A DNA stretch of 62,760 bases, taken from assembly GCA_964342675.1 (NCBI GenBank), contig CAYFFR010000002.1:1-62760 (forward strand). Reading direction: 5' to 3'. The translations under genes and the position numbers were made by a program. The stretch comes from MED-G82 sp964342675 (GTDB lineage: Bacteria; Pseudomonadota; Gammaproteobacteria; Magnimaribacterales; D2472). Under the pieces are notes generated by a model. The model saw nothing but the letters and a program-made list of their open reading frames with translations. It ran no database searches and was not told the DNA's origin. Positions within the stretch are counted from its first letter, which is position 1; each line of letters begins with the position of its first letter. This document shows positions 1 to 8,845 of the stretch, one piece after another.

Positions 1-54
<54 letters not shown>

Positions 55-72
55 AAAAAAATTGGAAAATGC

Positions 73-101
73 ATTCTACCCTTCATTTTGTTAAGACACA
101 A
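73..101 (-). promoter_or_regulatory. Candidate sigma-70 promoter for tRNA-Ile
   Basis: On the minus strand TTGTGT (101-96) is followed after exactly 17 bases by TAGAAT (78-73). This would start transcription about a dozen bases before the tRNA. The -10 matches 5 of 6 consensus bases and the -35 matches 3 of 6. It fits the 48-base gap between the tRNA and the end of the upstream gene. No experimental support. Confidence 0.45.
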
Positions 102-102
102 T

Positions 103-801
103 TTAATTCATACCTGCTTTCATAGACTTATATAAGGCATAAAAAAGATAGAATATTGGTAAAAGTAAAAAGTGCTTTATAAATACAAGCAGAACTAATG
201 ACACCATGTTAATACTACCTAGCACAAGGACTGTACTTGCAATCTGGGATACACCATAAAATATTAAAGATAAAAAAAATAGCTTTAAACCGTGTGCTTG
301 TGTAGCACTCCAAGAAAGAGCTAATGATTCTCCAGTATTTTTATTCTCAAACATAACATATGCAGGATATAAACCAAGTCTTGCAAACAAATAGAACCCC
401 GGAAGAATGAATAAAATAACACCTAACTGGAATGCAACAGACATGAGTATGAAACAGCCAAGCAAAGGAAGGAATTTCTTCAGGGATCTAGTAATGCATA
501 CAAAAGGATGAACCTTTGTTTTCTCTTCAATGGCTGCAAATGCTAGCATCATGGATCCATAAATAACTGTGTTTAAGACAATCAGAAATATTAGAAATAC
601 CAGAATAGGTAAAGATAAGCCACTCGACTCAATAACTTGAGTAACTTCGACTTGATTGTCCAGAAACGACCCCAAAGGAATGTCCAATTTTTGAAGAATG
701 TAGTAAAGAATCCAATCTAACAACAACAAAGGCAAAATGAGAACGATAAGAAAACTTGAATGGGTTAAAGAATAATTAATAGCACTAAAGAACTGTTTCA
801 T
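103..801 (-). CDS. YciC/UPF0259-like integral membrane protein
   Basis: A 232-residue protein dominated by hydrophobic segments, about six predicted by eye: near residues 15-38, 62-90, 110-135, 137-150, 172-195 and 200-222. The central stretch ILPGFYLFARLGLYPAYVMFE, followed by a short loop and ALSWSAT, resembles the signature region of the YciC (UPF0259) family of inner-membrane proteins, whose biochemical role is unknown. It lies 8 bases downstream of tyrS on the same strand, so the two are probably co-transcribed. The family is moderately sure; no function is claimed. Confidence 0.65.
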   Translation of the reverse strand: MKQFFSAINYSLTHSSFLIVLILPLLLLDWILYYILQKLDIPLGSFLDNQVEVTQVIESSGLSLPILVFLIFLIVLNTVIYGSMMLAFAAIEEKTKVHPFVCITRSLKKFLPLLGCFILMSVAFQLGVILFILPGFYLFARLGLYPAYVMFENKNTGESLALSWSATQAHGLKLFFLSLIFYGVSQIASTVLVLGSINMVSLVLLVFIKHFLLLPIFYLFYALYKSMKAGMN

Positions 802-809
802 ACAAGGTA

Positions 810-2000
810 CTATTTAATAGCGATCTTTTTAAATCTGCGCTTACCAACCTGATATAGGTTATTTGTATCCTTTGTAATAGCTAGTCTTGTATCGTCTACT
901 TTAACATCGTTAATCTTGACTGCGCCCTGTTTAATAAGCCTAAGAGCTTCGGAAGTACTCTTTACTAAACCAACGTCTTTTAAAAGATTGGGTAGAGGTA
1001 TGGATGCTTCTTCAATTACAACTTCTGCTTCCTCAATATCATCAGGGATATTTTTTTTCTGAAATTGGTTAATGAAATCTTCTTTTGCTTGATGGGCTTG
1101 GTCATCTGAATGGAATCGTGAGATTAACTCAATTGCTAACTCAATTTTTATATCTCTAGGATTTTTACCGTCTTTTTGTTCTGCTTTAAATTTATTGATA
1201 TCTTCTAAAGATCTAAAGCTTAATAGCTCAAACCAACGCCACATCAATTCATCTGAAATAGACATGATCTTACCGAACATATTTTTGGGTGACTCATTTA
1301 TTCCGACATAATTATCTAATGACTTAGACATTTTTTTGACTCCATCTAAACCCTCAAGGATTGGAACAGTCAGAACAATTTGAGGGTCCATATCAAAGGC
1401 CTTCTGAATTTCTCTGCCCACAAGTAGATTAAATTTTTGATCTGTACCTCCCAACTCGACATCAGCCTCTAAGAATACAGAGTCATAAGCTTGAACTAAT
1501 GGGTACAGAAGTTCATGTATAGAAATGCTCTGATTGGACTTATAGCGTTTATTGAAATCATCTCTCTCTAACATCCTGGCAAGGTTATATTTTGATGCAA
1601 GCTTAATAAATCCTTCAGCTCCTAACTGGTTACACCACTCAGAGTTAAATTTTATTGCGGTTTTTTTAGGATCAAGTATTTTATATATTTGGGTCTTATA
1701 AGTTTCTGCATTTACTTGAATTTCTTTTTCAGACAATGGTGGGCGAGTTTTGTTCTTGCCTGAAGGATCGCCAATCATGCCAGTAAAATCACCGATAACA
1801 AATATGACCTTATGTCCTAGATCTTGAAAATGCTTCATTTTATTGATCAAAACAGTATGGCCAAGATGGAGGTCCGGTGCTGTTGGATCAAAGCCAACTT
1901 TTACAGTAAGTTGTGTGTTTGCAGAGAGCTTCTGCTTCAAGCTATCTTCTCCGATTAACTCGTCAATTCCGCGGTTAATCGTTTCTAAGGCCTTTTTCAT
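810..2000 (-). CDS. tyrS: Tyrosyl-tRNA synthetase
   Basis: Class I aminoacyl-tRNA synthetase that activates tyrosine with ATP and charges tRNA-Tyr in the cytoplasm. The HIGH-type motif HLGH is at residues 45-48 and KMSKS at 223-227. An S4-like RNA-binding domain fills about the last 65 residues. At 396 residues it matches the shorter TyrZ-type enzyme of Pseudomonas rather than the 424-residue E. coli TyrS. In Pseudomonas this type sits beside the mepM-anmK-erpA cluster; here that cluster lies a few kilobases away on the other strand. A TATAAT at 2014-2009 is only 9 bases before the ATG, so the message may have almost no leader. Confidence 0.97.
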   Translation of the reverse strand: MKKALETINRGIDELIGEDSLKQKLSANTQLTVKVGFDPTAPDLHLGHTVLINKMKHFQDLGHKVIFVIGDFTGMIGDPSGKNKTRPPLSEKEIQVNAETYKTQIYKILDPKKTAIKFNSEWCNQLGAEGFIKLASKYNLARMLERDDFNKRYKSNQSISIHELLYPLVQAYDSVFLEADVELGGTDQKFNLLVGREIQKAFDMDPQIVLTVPILEGLDGVKKMSKSLDNYVGINESPKNMFGKIMSISDELMWRWFELLSFRSLEDINKFKAEQKDGKNPRDIKIELAIELISRFHSDDQAHQAKEDFINQFQKKNIPDDIEEAEVVIEEASIPLPNLLKDVGLVKSTSEALRLIKQGAVKINDVKVDDTRLAITKDTNNLYQVGKRRFKKIAIK

Positions 2001-2040
2001 ATCGTTTTATTATATTATTTAAATGAAAAAAAAGATTTTC

Positions 2041-2056
2041 TAATTGATATCAATTA
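2041..2056. promoter_or_regulatory. 16-bp perfect palindrome in a divergent promoter region
   Basis: TAATTGATATCAATTA is its own reverse complement and lies in the 82-base gap between the divergent tyrS and TPR-sulfotransferase genes. A TTGATA inside it could be the -35 of a rightward promoter, with TAAAAC 16 bases downstream. The position suits a dimeric regulator, but AT-rich DNA makes such palindromes fairly common and no regulator is identified. Confidence 0.35.
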
Positions 2057-2082
2057 CAAAAATGTTAAAACTAGCCTAATTT

Positions 2083-3804
2083 ATGCAAAAAATTAAAGCC
2101 CAAGACCTTATCAATGAGGCTACAACACTTCAAAGCACTGGAAAACTAGATGAAGCTCTAGAAATATATACGCTTTTATTAGATAACATGCCTGAGAATG
2201 CATCAATAATTTGCAATATTGGTAACATTCATCGATCAAAAGGTAATCAAGACTTGGCTTTGGAATTTCTTAATAGAGCTCATACTATTGACCAGAGTGC
2301 AGGATATAAGGTTAATTTATCAAATATTTATAAGGATATCGGTCAATTTAATGATGCTAAGAAGCTTTTAGATGATGCTTTAAAGGAAAAAAAATTAACA
2401 AAGAAATACATTGTTCTTAACAATCTTGGTGCTATTAATAGGGAACTAGGGCTTATAAAAGATGCACTAGATAACTTTAAGGAGGCTATATTAATCAATC
2501 CTGATTATGTACCTGCCATTATCAATCTTGCAAACCTATATAAAGATGAAAAGACTGAGCAATACTTTCAAGCAGAAGAATTATATTTAAAGGTTATCGA
2601 AAAAGACCCGAATCTAATCGCGGTCTATGCTCACTTAATGGATTTTTATGATAAAACAAATCGGCTAGAAGAAATGGAGCAAGTGATACAGACTGCACCT
2701 GATAATATTAGAATGAATGATGCATTTAGAATTTATGAAAGCTTATTCTTATTTAGGCGCGGAAATTATCAAGGCGCTAATGAAGTGCTTGAATCAATCA
2801 ACTGTGAAAACTCCACTGACAGTCGTTTAAAACAATTAGAGGGTAAACGACTGAATCTTCTTGCAAAAACTAAAGATAAACTAAGAGATTATTCGCAAGC
2901 ATTTGAATTATATAAAAAAGCAAACGTTTACTATTCACAATTACCAAAAAATAAATACATAAATAAAAAGAGATTTAAAGAAATTGTCTCGGTTCGTAAA
3001 AATTTCTTTAAAGACTTTAAGATAGAAAATTTGGATCAAAAATTGCTAACTCACAGTGATGAAAAAAAAGTTTTTATAATTGGGTTTCCTAGATCTGGAA
3101 CTACGCTTATTGATAGTATTCTGACATCTCATAGCTTAATAGAATCAATTGAAGAGCGACCCATGGTTGTAAGAATGATTAGAGAGAATGCAAAAGACTT
3201 AATGCAAATTGACTACTTTAACCATTTAAATAAAGAATCTATATTGCAAGGCGTATCTGCTTATGAAAAAGAAATGAATAAACACATTAATAATCAGAAT
3301 CTACATATTGATAGGCACCCTTTTAATACAGTCTATGTTGCTGAAATACTCATGCATTATCCAAATGCAAAGTTTATATTCATGATCAGGAACCCTTTGG
3401 ATTGCGTACTAAGTAGTTATATGCAATATTTTAGGTTAACCTCAGCTACTGCAAACCTCATTGATATTGAAGATACAGCATCAATATACTCAGATATCAT
3501 GGAGTTATGGGAAATATATCAGCAAAAATTCAAAGTTGATCATATTGTCATTAGATACGAAGATATTGTTAAAGACCTCAAAAGTACGAGCTTGGATGTA
3601 TTGGGATACTTGGGGTATGAATGGGAAGAAAATATGCTCTCGTTTGATGAAAATGCAAAAACAAAAAAGATAAATACTGCAAGTTATGATCAAGTTACAC
3701 AACCAATATACAATCAGTCGGTTAATAAATGGAAGTTATATTCTAAAGAGCTCGATAAAGTTTCGAACATATTAGAACCATGGATAAATAAATTAAATTA
3801 TTAA
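2083..3804 (+). CDS. TPR-repeat protein with C-terminal sulfotransferase domain
   Basis: A 573-residue two-part protein. Roughly residues 5-290 are helical tetratricopeptide-like repeats (for example units near 8-40, 41-74, 112-145 and 146-180). From about 330 comes a sulfotransferase domain with the PAPS 5'-phosphosulfate-binding loop GFPRSGTT near 334-341. A second conserved stretch, FIMIRNPLDCVLSSY, sits near 425-440 and fits the 3'-phosphate-binding region. It probably transfers sulfate from PAPS to an unknown acceptor, either a protein tyrosine or a glycan. No signal peptide is seen. The next gene starts 7 bases downstream. This TPR-sulfotransferase architecture is known from marine bacteria, but substrates are mostly unknown. 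Confidence 0.85.
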   Translation: MQKIKAQDLINEATTLQSTGKLDEALEIYTLLLDNMPENASIICNIGNIHRSKGNQDLALEFLNRAHTIDQSAGYKVNLSNIYKDIGQFNDAKKLLDDALKEKKLTKKYIVLNNLGAINRELGLIKDALDNFKEAILINPDYVPAIINLANLYKDEKTEQYFQAEELYLKVIEKDPNLIAVYAHLMDFYDKTNRLEEMEQVIQTAPDNIRMNDAFRIYESLFLFRRGNYQGANEVLESINCENSTDSRLKQLEGKRLNLLAKTKDKLRDYSQAFELYKKANVYYSQLPKNKYINKKRFKEIVSVRKNFFKDFKIENLDQKLLTHSDEKKVFIIGFPRSGTTLIDSILTSHSLIESIEERPMVVRMIRENAKDLMQIDYFNHLNKESILQGVSAYEKEMNKHINNQNLHIDRHPFNTVYVAEILMHYPNAKFIFMIRNPLDCVLSSYMQYFRLTSATANLIDIEDTASIYSDIMELWEIYQQKFKVDHIVIRYEDIVKDLKSTSLDVLGYLGYEWEENMLSFDENAKTKKINTASYDQVTQPIYNQSVNKWKLYSKELDKVSNILEPWINKLNY

Positions 3805-3811
3805 GGACATT

Positions 3812-4504
3812 ATGAATAATAAAAAACTAGGCTTTTCATTCTTGCCAAATATAAGAGGATTAAAAATTCAAAATGAAGAAAATTTATTCCCGGTTGCTAG
3901 AATTTTCTGCATTGCTAAAAACTACATCAAGCATGCAGATGAGATGCAATCTCAGGTTGAGGAGAATGAACCCTACTTTTTCTCTAAATATCCTGAGTCT
4001 ATAACTCAAGTAGAAAAAATGAATTTCCCTCATAACACAGAGCTCTTGCATCATGAGGTTGAACTCGTTGTTTTTTTGAAAGATGGGGGGAAAAATATTC
4101 CAAAAGAAAAAGCTAAAGATTGTATTTTTGGTTACGCAGTTGGTGTTGATTTAACCAAGCGCGATCTGCAATTTAAAGCTATAGAAAATGGAAATTCTTG
4201 GGAGATATCTAAGTCCTTCTTTCAATCGGCTCCTATTTCTAAGATTAAACAGCTCGAGGGGGAGATTATTTCTAATAAAAAAATTATTCTTTCTATTAAT
4301 GGAGAAGAAAAACAATCAGCCAATATTGATGATATGGTCTGGAAAATCGATGATTTAATTAGTTTTCTATCAAAATATAATACTTTAAAGTCTGGAGATA
4401 TTATTTTTACAGGAACTCCTGAAGGGGTTGGTGCCATTGATAAGGGGGATACTCTCAATGCTTCTATTGAGGACATAGGAGAGATGCAAATAGTTATACA
4501 ATAA
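3812..4504 (+). CDS. Fumarylacetoacetate hydrolase family protein
   Basis: A 230-residue single-domain FAH-fold protein of the FAHD1/YcgM type (fumarylpyruvate hydrolase or oxaloacetate decarboxylase relatives). The metal-binding carboxylates are visible as E82 and E84 in the HHEVELVV stretch and D113 in GVDLTKRD. The conserved GTPEGVG loop is at 201-207. An AAGGA Shine-Dalgarno sits 9 bases before the ATG. It is probably translated together with the preceding sulfotransferase gene, though no functional link is obvious. The exact substrate cannot be read from the sequence. Confidence 0.88.
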   Translation: MNNKKLGFSFLPNIRGLKIQNEENLFPVARIFCIAKNYIKHADEMQSQVEENEPYFFSKYPESITQVEKMNFPHNTELLHHEVELVVFLKDGGKNIPKEKAKDCIFGYAVGVDLTKRDLQFKAIENGNSWEISKSFFQSAPISKIKQLEGEIISNKKIILSINGEEKQSANIDDMVWKIDDLISFLSKYNTLKSGDIIFTGTPEGVGAIDKGDTLNASIEDIGEMQIVIQ

Positions 4505-4545
4505 TCTAGCAAGCCAACTCTATATTTTTCTATTAAAATGGTCAG

Positions 4546-7500
4546 GTGCACCGTATTGAAGGAAAATTCAAAAATCAAAATGAAATTGCTAAAGACCTGA
4601 TCAATCAATCAGACTTCCTTAAGCAATCTACCATCTCAGAAGATGCTGAAAGAGTTATTTCTTATTGTAGAAATAATAAAAACCAAAGAAGTATGATGGA
4701 TGCTTTTATGGAAGAATATGGTCTTTCAAACCAAGAGGGAATTGCGTTGATGTGTTTGGCTGAATCGTTAATTCGCATTCCTGATGATGACACTAGAAAT
4801 GAGCTGATTAATGAAAAGCTAACCTCGTCTAAATGGTCAGAACATCTTAATCAATCAGACAGTTTTTTAGTAAATTCTGCAACATGGGGTCTTTTAATTG
4901 CAAAAAAATTCCTACAATTTAGCCCCACAGGGTCGGATAACTGGTTAATTAATTTAAGTAAAAAAGTTGGAGAGGCGCCTATAAGAGAAGCAATACAAAT
5001 TGCTATGAAAATCTTGGGTAAAGAATTTGTCTGTGGAAAAAGCATTAAAGATATAGATAAATCGCAGATCATCCAATCTCACATATGTTCATTCGATATG
5101 CTGGGTGAGGCAGCTAGAACAAATCAACAAAGCGAGCAATATTATAATGCTTATTTAGAAGCTATTATCACAACAGGAATCCTAAACAAGAAAAATAATA
5201 CATCACATGGTATTTCAATAAAGCTGTCTGCGCTCCATCCAAAATATAATGCATTACATGAACAAGATGTAAGAAAGATACTGTTCCCTAGAATTAAAAC
5301 ATTAATAAATGCTGCTATGGAGCATGATGTTGAAATTACAATAGATGCCGAAGAACAAGATAGACTTTCTTTAAGTCTACAAATTTTTGAAGAATTATCG
5401 CTTCAAAAAGATATTAAATCATGGCCTAAATTAGGAATTGCACTTCAGGCTTATGGTAAGAGGGCCATTCAAGTGATTAACAGTCTTAATAAATGGCTTG
5501 GCAAGAGAGATAAAATCCATGTCAGATTAGTGAAAGGTGCCTATTGGGACTATGAAATTAAAAATGCACAACTGAATGGATATCAAGACTATTCTGTGTT
5601 TACTAATAAATCTCTTACGGACCTAAATTACCTAGTAAGCGCCAAACACTTAATCGATTCTCCAAAAATTATTCCTTATTTTGCAAGTCATAATGCTTAT
5701 ACAATTTCAGCCATTATGAAAATGGCAGGATCAAATCAATTTGAATTTCAAAGATTATTTGGCATGGGAGAATTATTATTTAAAGCATGCAATGAGATCT
5801 TCAAAGATTTTAATAATACTCGAGTATATTGCCCAGTTGGTGAACATAAAGACCTCTTGCCTTATTTAGTAAGGAGGTTATTAGAAAATGGTGCAAATAG
5901 CTCATTTGTGAATCAGATATTTAATGAAAAGATTGGTGTAGACCAATTATCAAAGAATCCAGTAAATATAATTAAAGAAAAAATAGAACAGAATAAATTA
6001 TCAAAATTAAAGTTGCCTAATGAAATATTCCTACCTCGCATCAATTCAAGGGGTTTTGATTTAACTGAGCCAGATTCAATAAAACATTTAAGAAATGAGA
6101 TCAATAGATGCGCTGAAATAAACTTCAAAGCTAGTGGCTCTCTTCAAAATTCCAAGAGCAAAGACATTCTTAAGACTGTCAATGAATTAGGAACCAAGAA
6201 TAAAATTGGTGAAGTTAGATTCGATCATTCAAAAGAAATAGAGACTATTAATGTCCTGCCCTCAAAGGAGTGGTCCAATTCTTCAATAGATCATCGTAGC
6301 GGGGTTTTAAATCAAGTTGCTGATGATATTGAACAAAATCCAGAAAAGTTTTTATATCTATTGATCAATGAAGCAGGTAAAACTATACAAGATGCATGTG
6401 ATGAGATCAGAGAGACTGTTGACTTAATCAGATACTACGCTTTAGAGGTAAAAAAATATGATGTTCAGCATGAAATGCCTGGGCCAACGGGAGAAAAAAA
6501 CTTTCTATCCTTTCAACCTAAAGGTCTAGTGCTGTGTATTAGTCCTTGGAACTTTCCACTGGCAATAACCTTAGGTCAAATCATGGCTAGTCTCGTAACC
6601 GGGAACTCTGTCATTGCAAAACCGTCAGAACATACCTCAATTATTGCATCTGAAGCGATAAATCTTTTACATAAGAATGGAATCCCAAAAAATGCACTTA
6701 CGCTAATTCTAGGGAAAGGTGATGTAGCTAAATCAATCATTAAATCGCAGAACATTGATTTGGTCGTTTTCACAGGTTCTATTAAAACTGCAAGAAATAT
6801 TCAAATAACACTTGCTAAAAAAGATGGAAAAATAGTCCCGTTAATTGCAGAAACTGGTGGACTAAATGCAATGGTAATTGATTCAAGCGCATTGCTAGAA
6901 CAAGCCTGTGATGACGTTATTAGATCAGCCTTTAATTCATCTGGACAAAGATGCTCTGCATTAAGGCTTTTATTGGTGGATAAGGTGATTGATGCGGAAT
7001 TAACAATGATGTTGCAAGGAGCAATGGATGAGCTGAATGTAGGAAAGCCATCTGAAAACTCTACAGATATGGGTCCTATAATTAATAGACAAGCATTAAT
7101 TAAACTCAATAAGTATGTTGCATCACAGAAAAGTTGTGGTTTAGAAGTATACCAATCTATGATGAGCCCCAAACTAAAATCACATTGGATGCCTCCTACA
7201 ATGATCAAAATAAAGAATATAAATGATTTAAACTCAGAAGAGTTTGGTCCCATACTTCATGTGCTGTCATACAATCAAAAAAATTTGAGTGCATATTTAA
7301 GCCAACTTAAAGATAAGGGGTTTGGTTTAACTTTTGGTGTGCATTCTCGCATAGAATCCAAGGCCTTAAATACAGCTGAAATCATTGCGGCTGGCAATAC
7401 TTATATAAATAGAGATATGATTGGTGCTGCAGTAGAATCTCAACCTTTTGGTGGTATTGGGCTTTCTGGTTCAGGCTTTAAAGCTGGTGGTCCCAACTAT

Positions 7501-7614
7501 CTAATACAATTCTTAAATGAAACTGCCACATCAGTCAATACAGTTGCAATAGGTGGAAATGCAGAACTATTAAATCTAGAATCATTCGATGGCGATCCTA
7601 AGAAGAATAAATAA
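4546..7614 (+). CDS. putA: Bifunctional proline dehydrogenase / P5C dehydrogenase (PutA)
   Basis: Oxidises proline to glutamate in two steps, feeding electrons to quinone through FAD and to NAD+. The proline dehydrogenase barrel covers about residues 130-470, with VRLVKGAYWD from 326 and the FQRLFGMGE and RVYCPVGEH motifs. The aldehyde dehydrogenase half carries SPWNFPLA, the general base in ETGG (E769) and the catalytic cysteine in GQRCSA (C803). At 1022 residues it is the minimal type without the N-terminal ribbon-helix-helix DNA-binding domain of E. coli PutA, so it is unlikely to repress its own gene. The start is GTG: an in-frame stop lies 12 bases upstream and no earlier start exists. 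The 3' end overlaps the next gene by 26 bases. Confidence 0.96.
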   Translation: MHRIEGKFKNQNEIAKDLINQSDFLKQSTISEDAERVISYCRNNKNQRSMMDAFMEEYGLSNQEGIALMCLAESLIRIPDDDTRNELINEKLTSSKWSEHLNQSDSFLVNSATWGLLIAKKFLQFSPTGSDNWLINLSKKVGEAPIREAIQIAMKILGKEFVCGKSIKDIDKSQIIQSHICSFDMLGEAARTNQQSEQYYNAYLEAIITTGILNKKNNTSHGISIKLSALHPKYNALHEQDVRKILFPRIKTLINAAMEHDVEITIDAEEQDRLSLSLQIFEELSLQKDIKSWPKLGIALQAYGKRAIQVINSLNKWLGKRDKIHVRLVKGAYWDYEIKNAQLNGYQDYSVFTNKSLTDLNYLVSAKHLIDSPKIIPYFASHNAYTISAIMKMAGSNQFEFQRLFGMGELLFKACNEIFKDFNNTRVYCPVGEHKDLLPYLVRRLLENGANSSFVNQIFNEKIGVDQLSKNPVNIIKEKIEQNKLSKLKLPNEIFLPRINSRGFDLTEPDSIKHLRNEINRCAEINFKASGSLQNSKSKDILKTVNELGTKNKIGEVRFDHSKEIETINVLPSKEWSNSSIDHRSGVLNQVADDIEQNPEKFLYLLINEAGKTIQDACDEIRETVDLIRYYALEVKKYDVQHEMPGPTGEKNFLSFQPKGLVLCISPWNFPLAITLGQIMASLVTGNSVIAKPSEHTSIIASEAINLLHKNGIPKNALTLILGKGDVAKSIIKSQNIDLVVFTGSIKTARNIQITLAKKDGKIVPLIAETGGLNAMVIDSSALLEQACDDVIRSAFNSSGQRCSALRLLLVDKVIDAELTMMLQGAMDELNVGKPSENSTDMGPIINRQALIKLNKYVASQKSCGLEVYQSMMSPKLKSHWMPPTMIKIKNINDLNSEEFGPILHVLSYNQKNLSAYLSQLKDKGFGLTFGVHSRIESKALNTAEIIAAGNTYINRDMIGAAVESQPFGGIGLSGSGFKAGGPNYLIQFLNETATSVNTVAIGGNAELLNLESFDGDPKKNK

Positions 7615-8845
7615 AAGGGTTGGTTATATACTTATTGTTGCTCTTGCATCATTAAGCATAATCATTTTCCTCGGATATGACGAGGAACAAATGCCCCCTG
7701 AGATTGTCATATCCTCATCCGAGAATGTATCAGTAGAACTCAACCAAGTTACCAATCAACAGATCCACATAGTGAAAGATGGAGAAAGCATGACCGAAAT
7801 ATTTGAAATGTATGAAATTCCACTTAACTTAACTTACAGAATTCTAAAAAGCCCTTATAAAAATAAACTAACAAATATAATTCCTGGTGAAGAGTTTCGT
7901 TTTATGTTTAATGGACAGAAACTCGAAAAAATTATTCTGAAGAAAAATGAATACCAATCCATTGAGATAATTAATCGTAAAAAACCTATTTATAATGAAA
8001 TTAAAAAGACGCCGAATCTTATAAATAGTTTCAGAACGGGCTTAATTACTTCTAGTTTTTATGAAGCGGGAATAGAAAGTGATATTCCCGATAGTGTGAT
8101 CATGGATCTAGCCTATATTTTTGGGTGGGATATAGACTTTGTTTATGACATTAGAGACGGTGATAAATTTAGAGTATTGTATGAGACGGCTTTTATTGAT
8201 GGTCAAATAGTAGAGAACGGTAGTATTCTTTATGCAGAGTTCTTTAATCAGGATAAAAAATATATAGCCATAAGATATAAGAATGCTTCGGATAAATATG
8301 AGTATTACGATGAAAATGGTAGAAGTATTAAAAAAGCATTTCTTAGAGCGCCCTTAGATTTTGCTTATATTAGCTCACACTTTAATCCAAGGAGAATGCA
8401 CCCAATTCTTAATAGAATAAGAGCACATAATGGGGTTGATTATGCGGCATCACGCAATACCCCCATTAGAGCTACTGGATCGGGAATTATAATCTTTCAG
8501 GGTCGTAGGGGTGGTTACGGAAGAACGATAGAGATTCGTCATGGAGGTGAAATAACAACTCTGTATGCCCACCTAGAAAGATTTAATCCAAAGTATAAGG
8601 TTGGATCAAAAGTTGAACAAGGAGCTACTATAGGCTATGTTGGAGATTCAGGCCAAGCCACCGGTCCCCACCTGCACTATGAGTTTAAAGTTGGGAATAA
8701 TAGATCTGATCCGGTTAGAGTGGAACTCCCAAATGACAAGCCTATACCAAAAGAAAGAATGCAAGAATTTATAATTGAAAAAAATAAATTTAAAGAGATT
8801 TCAGATACACTGACGATAAAAGATTTAAATGCCAAAGAGTTCTAA
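7589..8845 (+). CDS. M23 peptidoglycan endopeptidase (MepM/YebA-like)
   Basis: A 418-residue envelope hydrolase expected to cut peptide cross-links in peptidoglycan in the periplasm. A signal anchor lies at about residues 12-30. A LysM-like segment beginning IHIVKDGESM follows near 55-100, then an OapA-like middle region. The C-terminal lysostaphin-type M23 domain has zinc ligands H280 and D284 in HNGVD and HLH at 361-363. It overlaps putA by 26 bases and anmK by 17 bases. The mepM-anmK pairing is conserved in Pseudomonas and relatives and links wall cutting with recycling of the released sugar. Confidence 0.9.
   Translation: MAILRRINKRVGYILIVALASLSIIIFLGYDEEQMPPEIVISSSENVSVELNQVTNQQIHIVKDGESMTEIFEMYEIPLNLTYRILKSPYKNKLTNIIPGEEFRFMFNGQKLEKIILKKNEYQSIEIINRKKPIYNEIKKTPNLINSFRTGLITSSFYEAGIESDIPDSVIMDLAYIFGWDIDFVYDIRDGDKFRVLYETAFIDGQIVENGSILYAEFFNQDKKYIAIRYKNASDKYEYYDENGRSIKKAFLRAPLDFAYISSHFNPRRMHPILNRIRAHNGVDYAASRNTPIRATGSGIIIFQGRRGGYGRTIEIRHGGEITTLYAHLERFNPKYKVGSKVEQGATIGYVGDSGQATGPHLHYEFKVGNNRSDPVRVELPNDKPIPKERMQEFIIEKNKFKEISDTLTIKDLNAKEF

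Noticed and set aside
4222..4608. Minus-strand 128-codon open frame across the FAH and putA junction
   Set aside because: Overlaps two conserved genes in the opposite direction and shows no recognisable motif.
6801..7253. Minus-strand 150-codon open frame inside putA
   Set aside because: Lies entirely inside the well-supported putA aldehyde dehydrogenase half; composition is that of a shadow frame.
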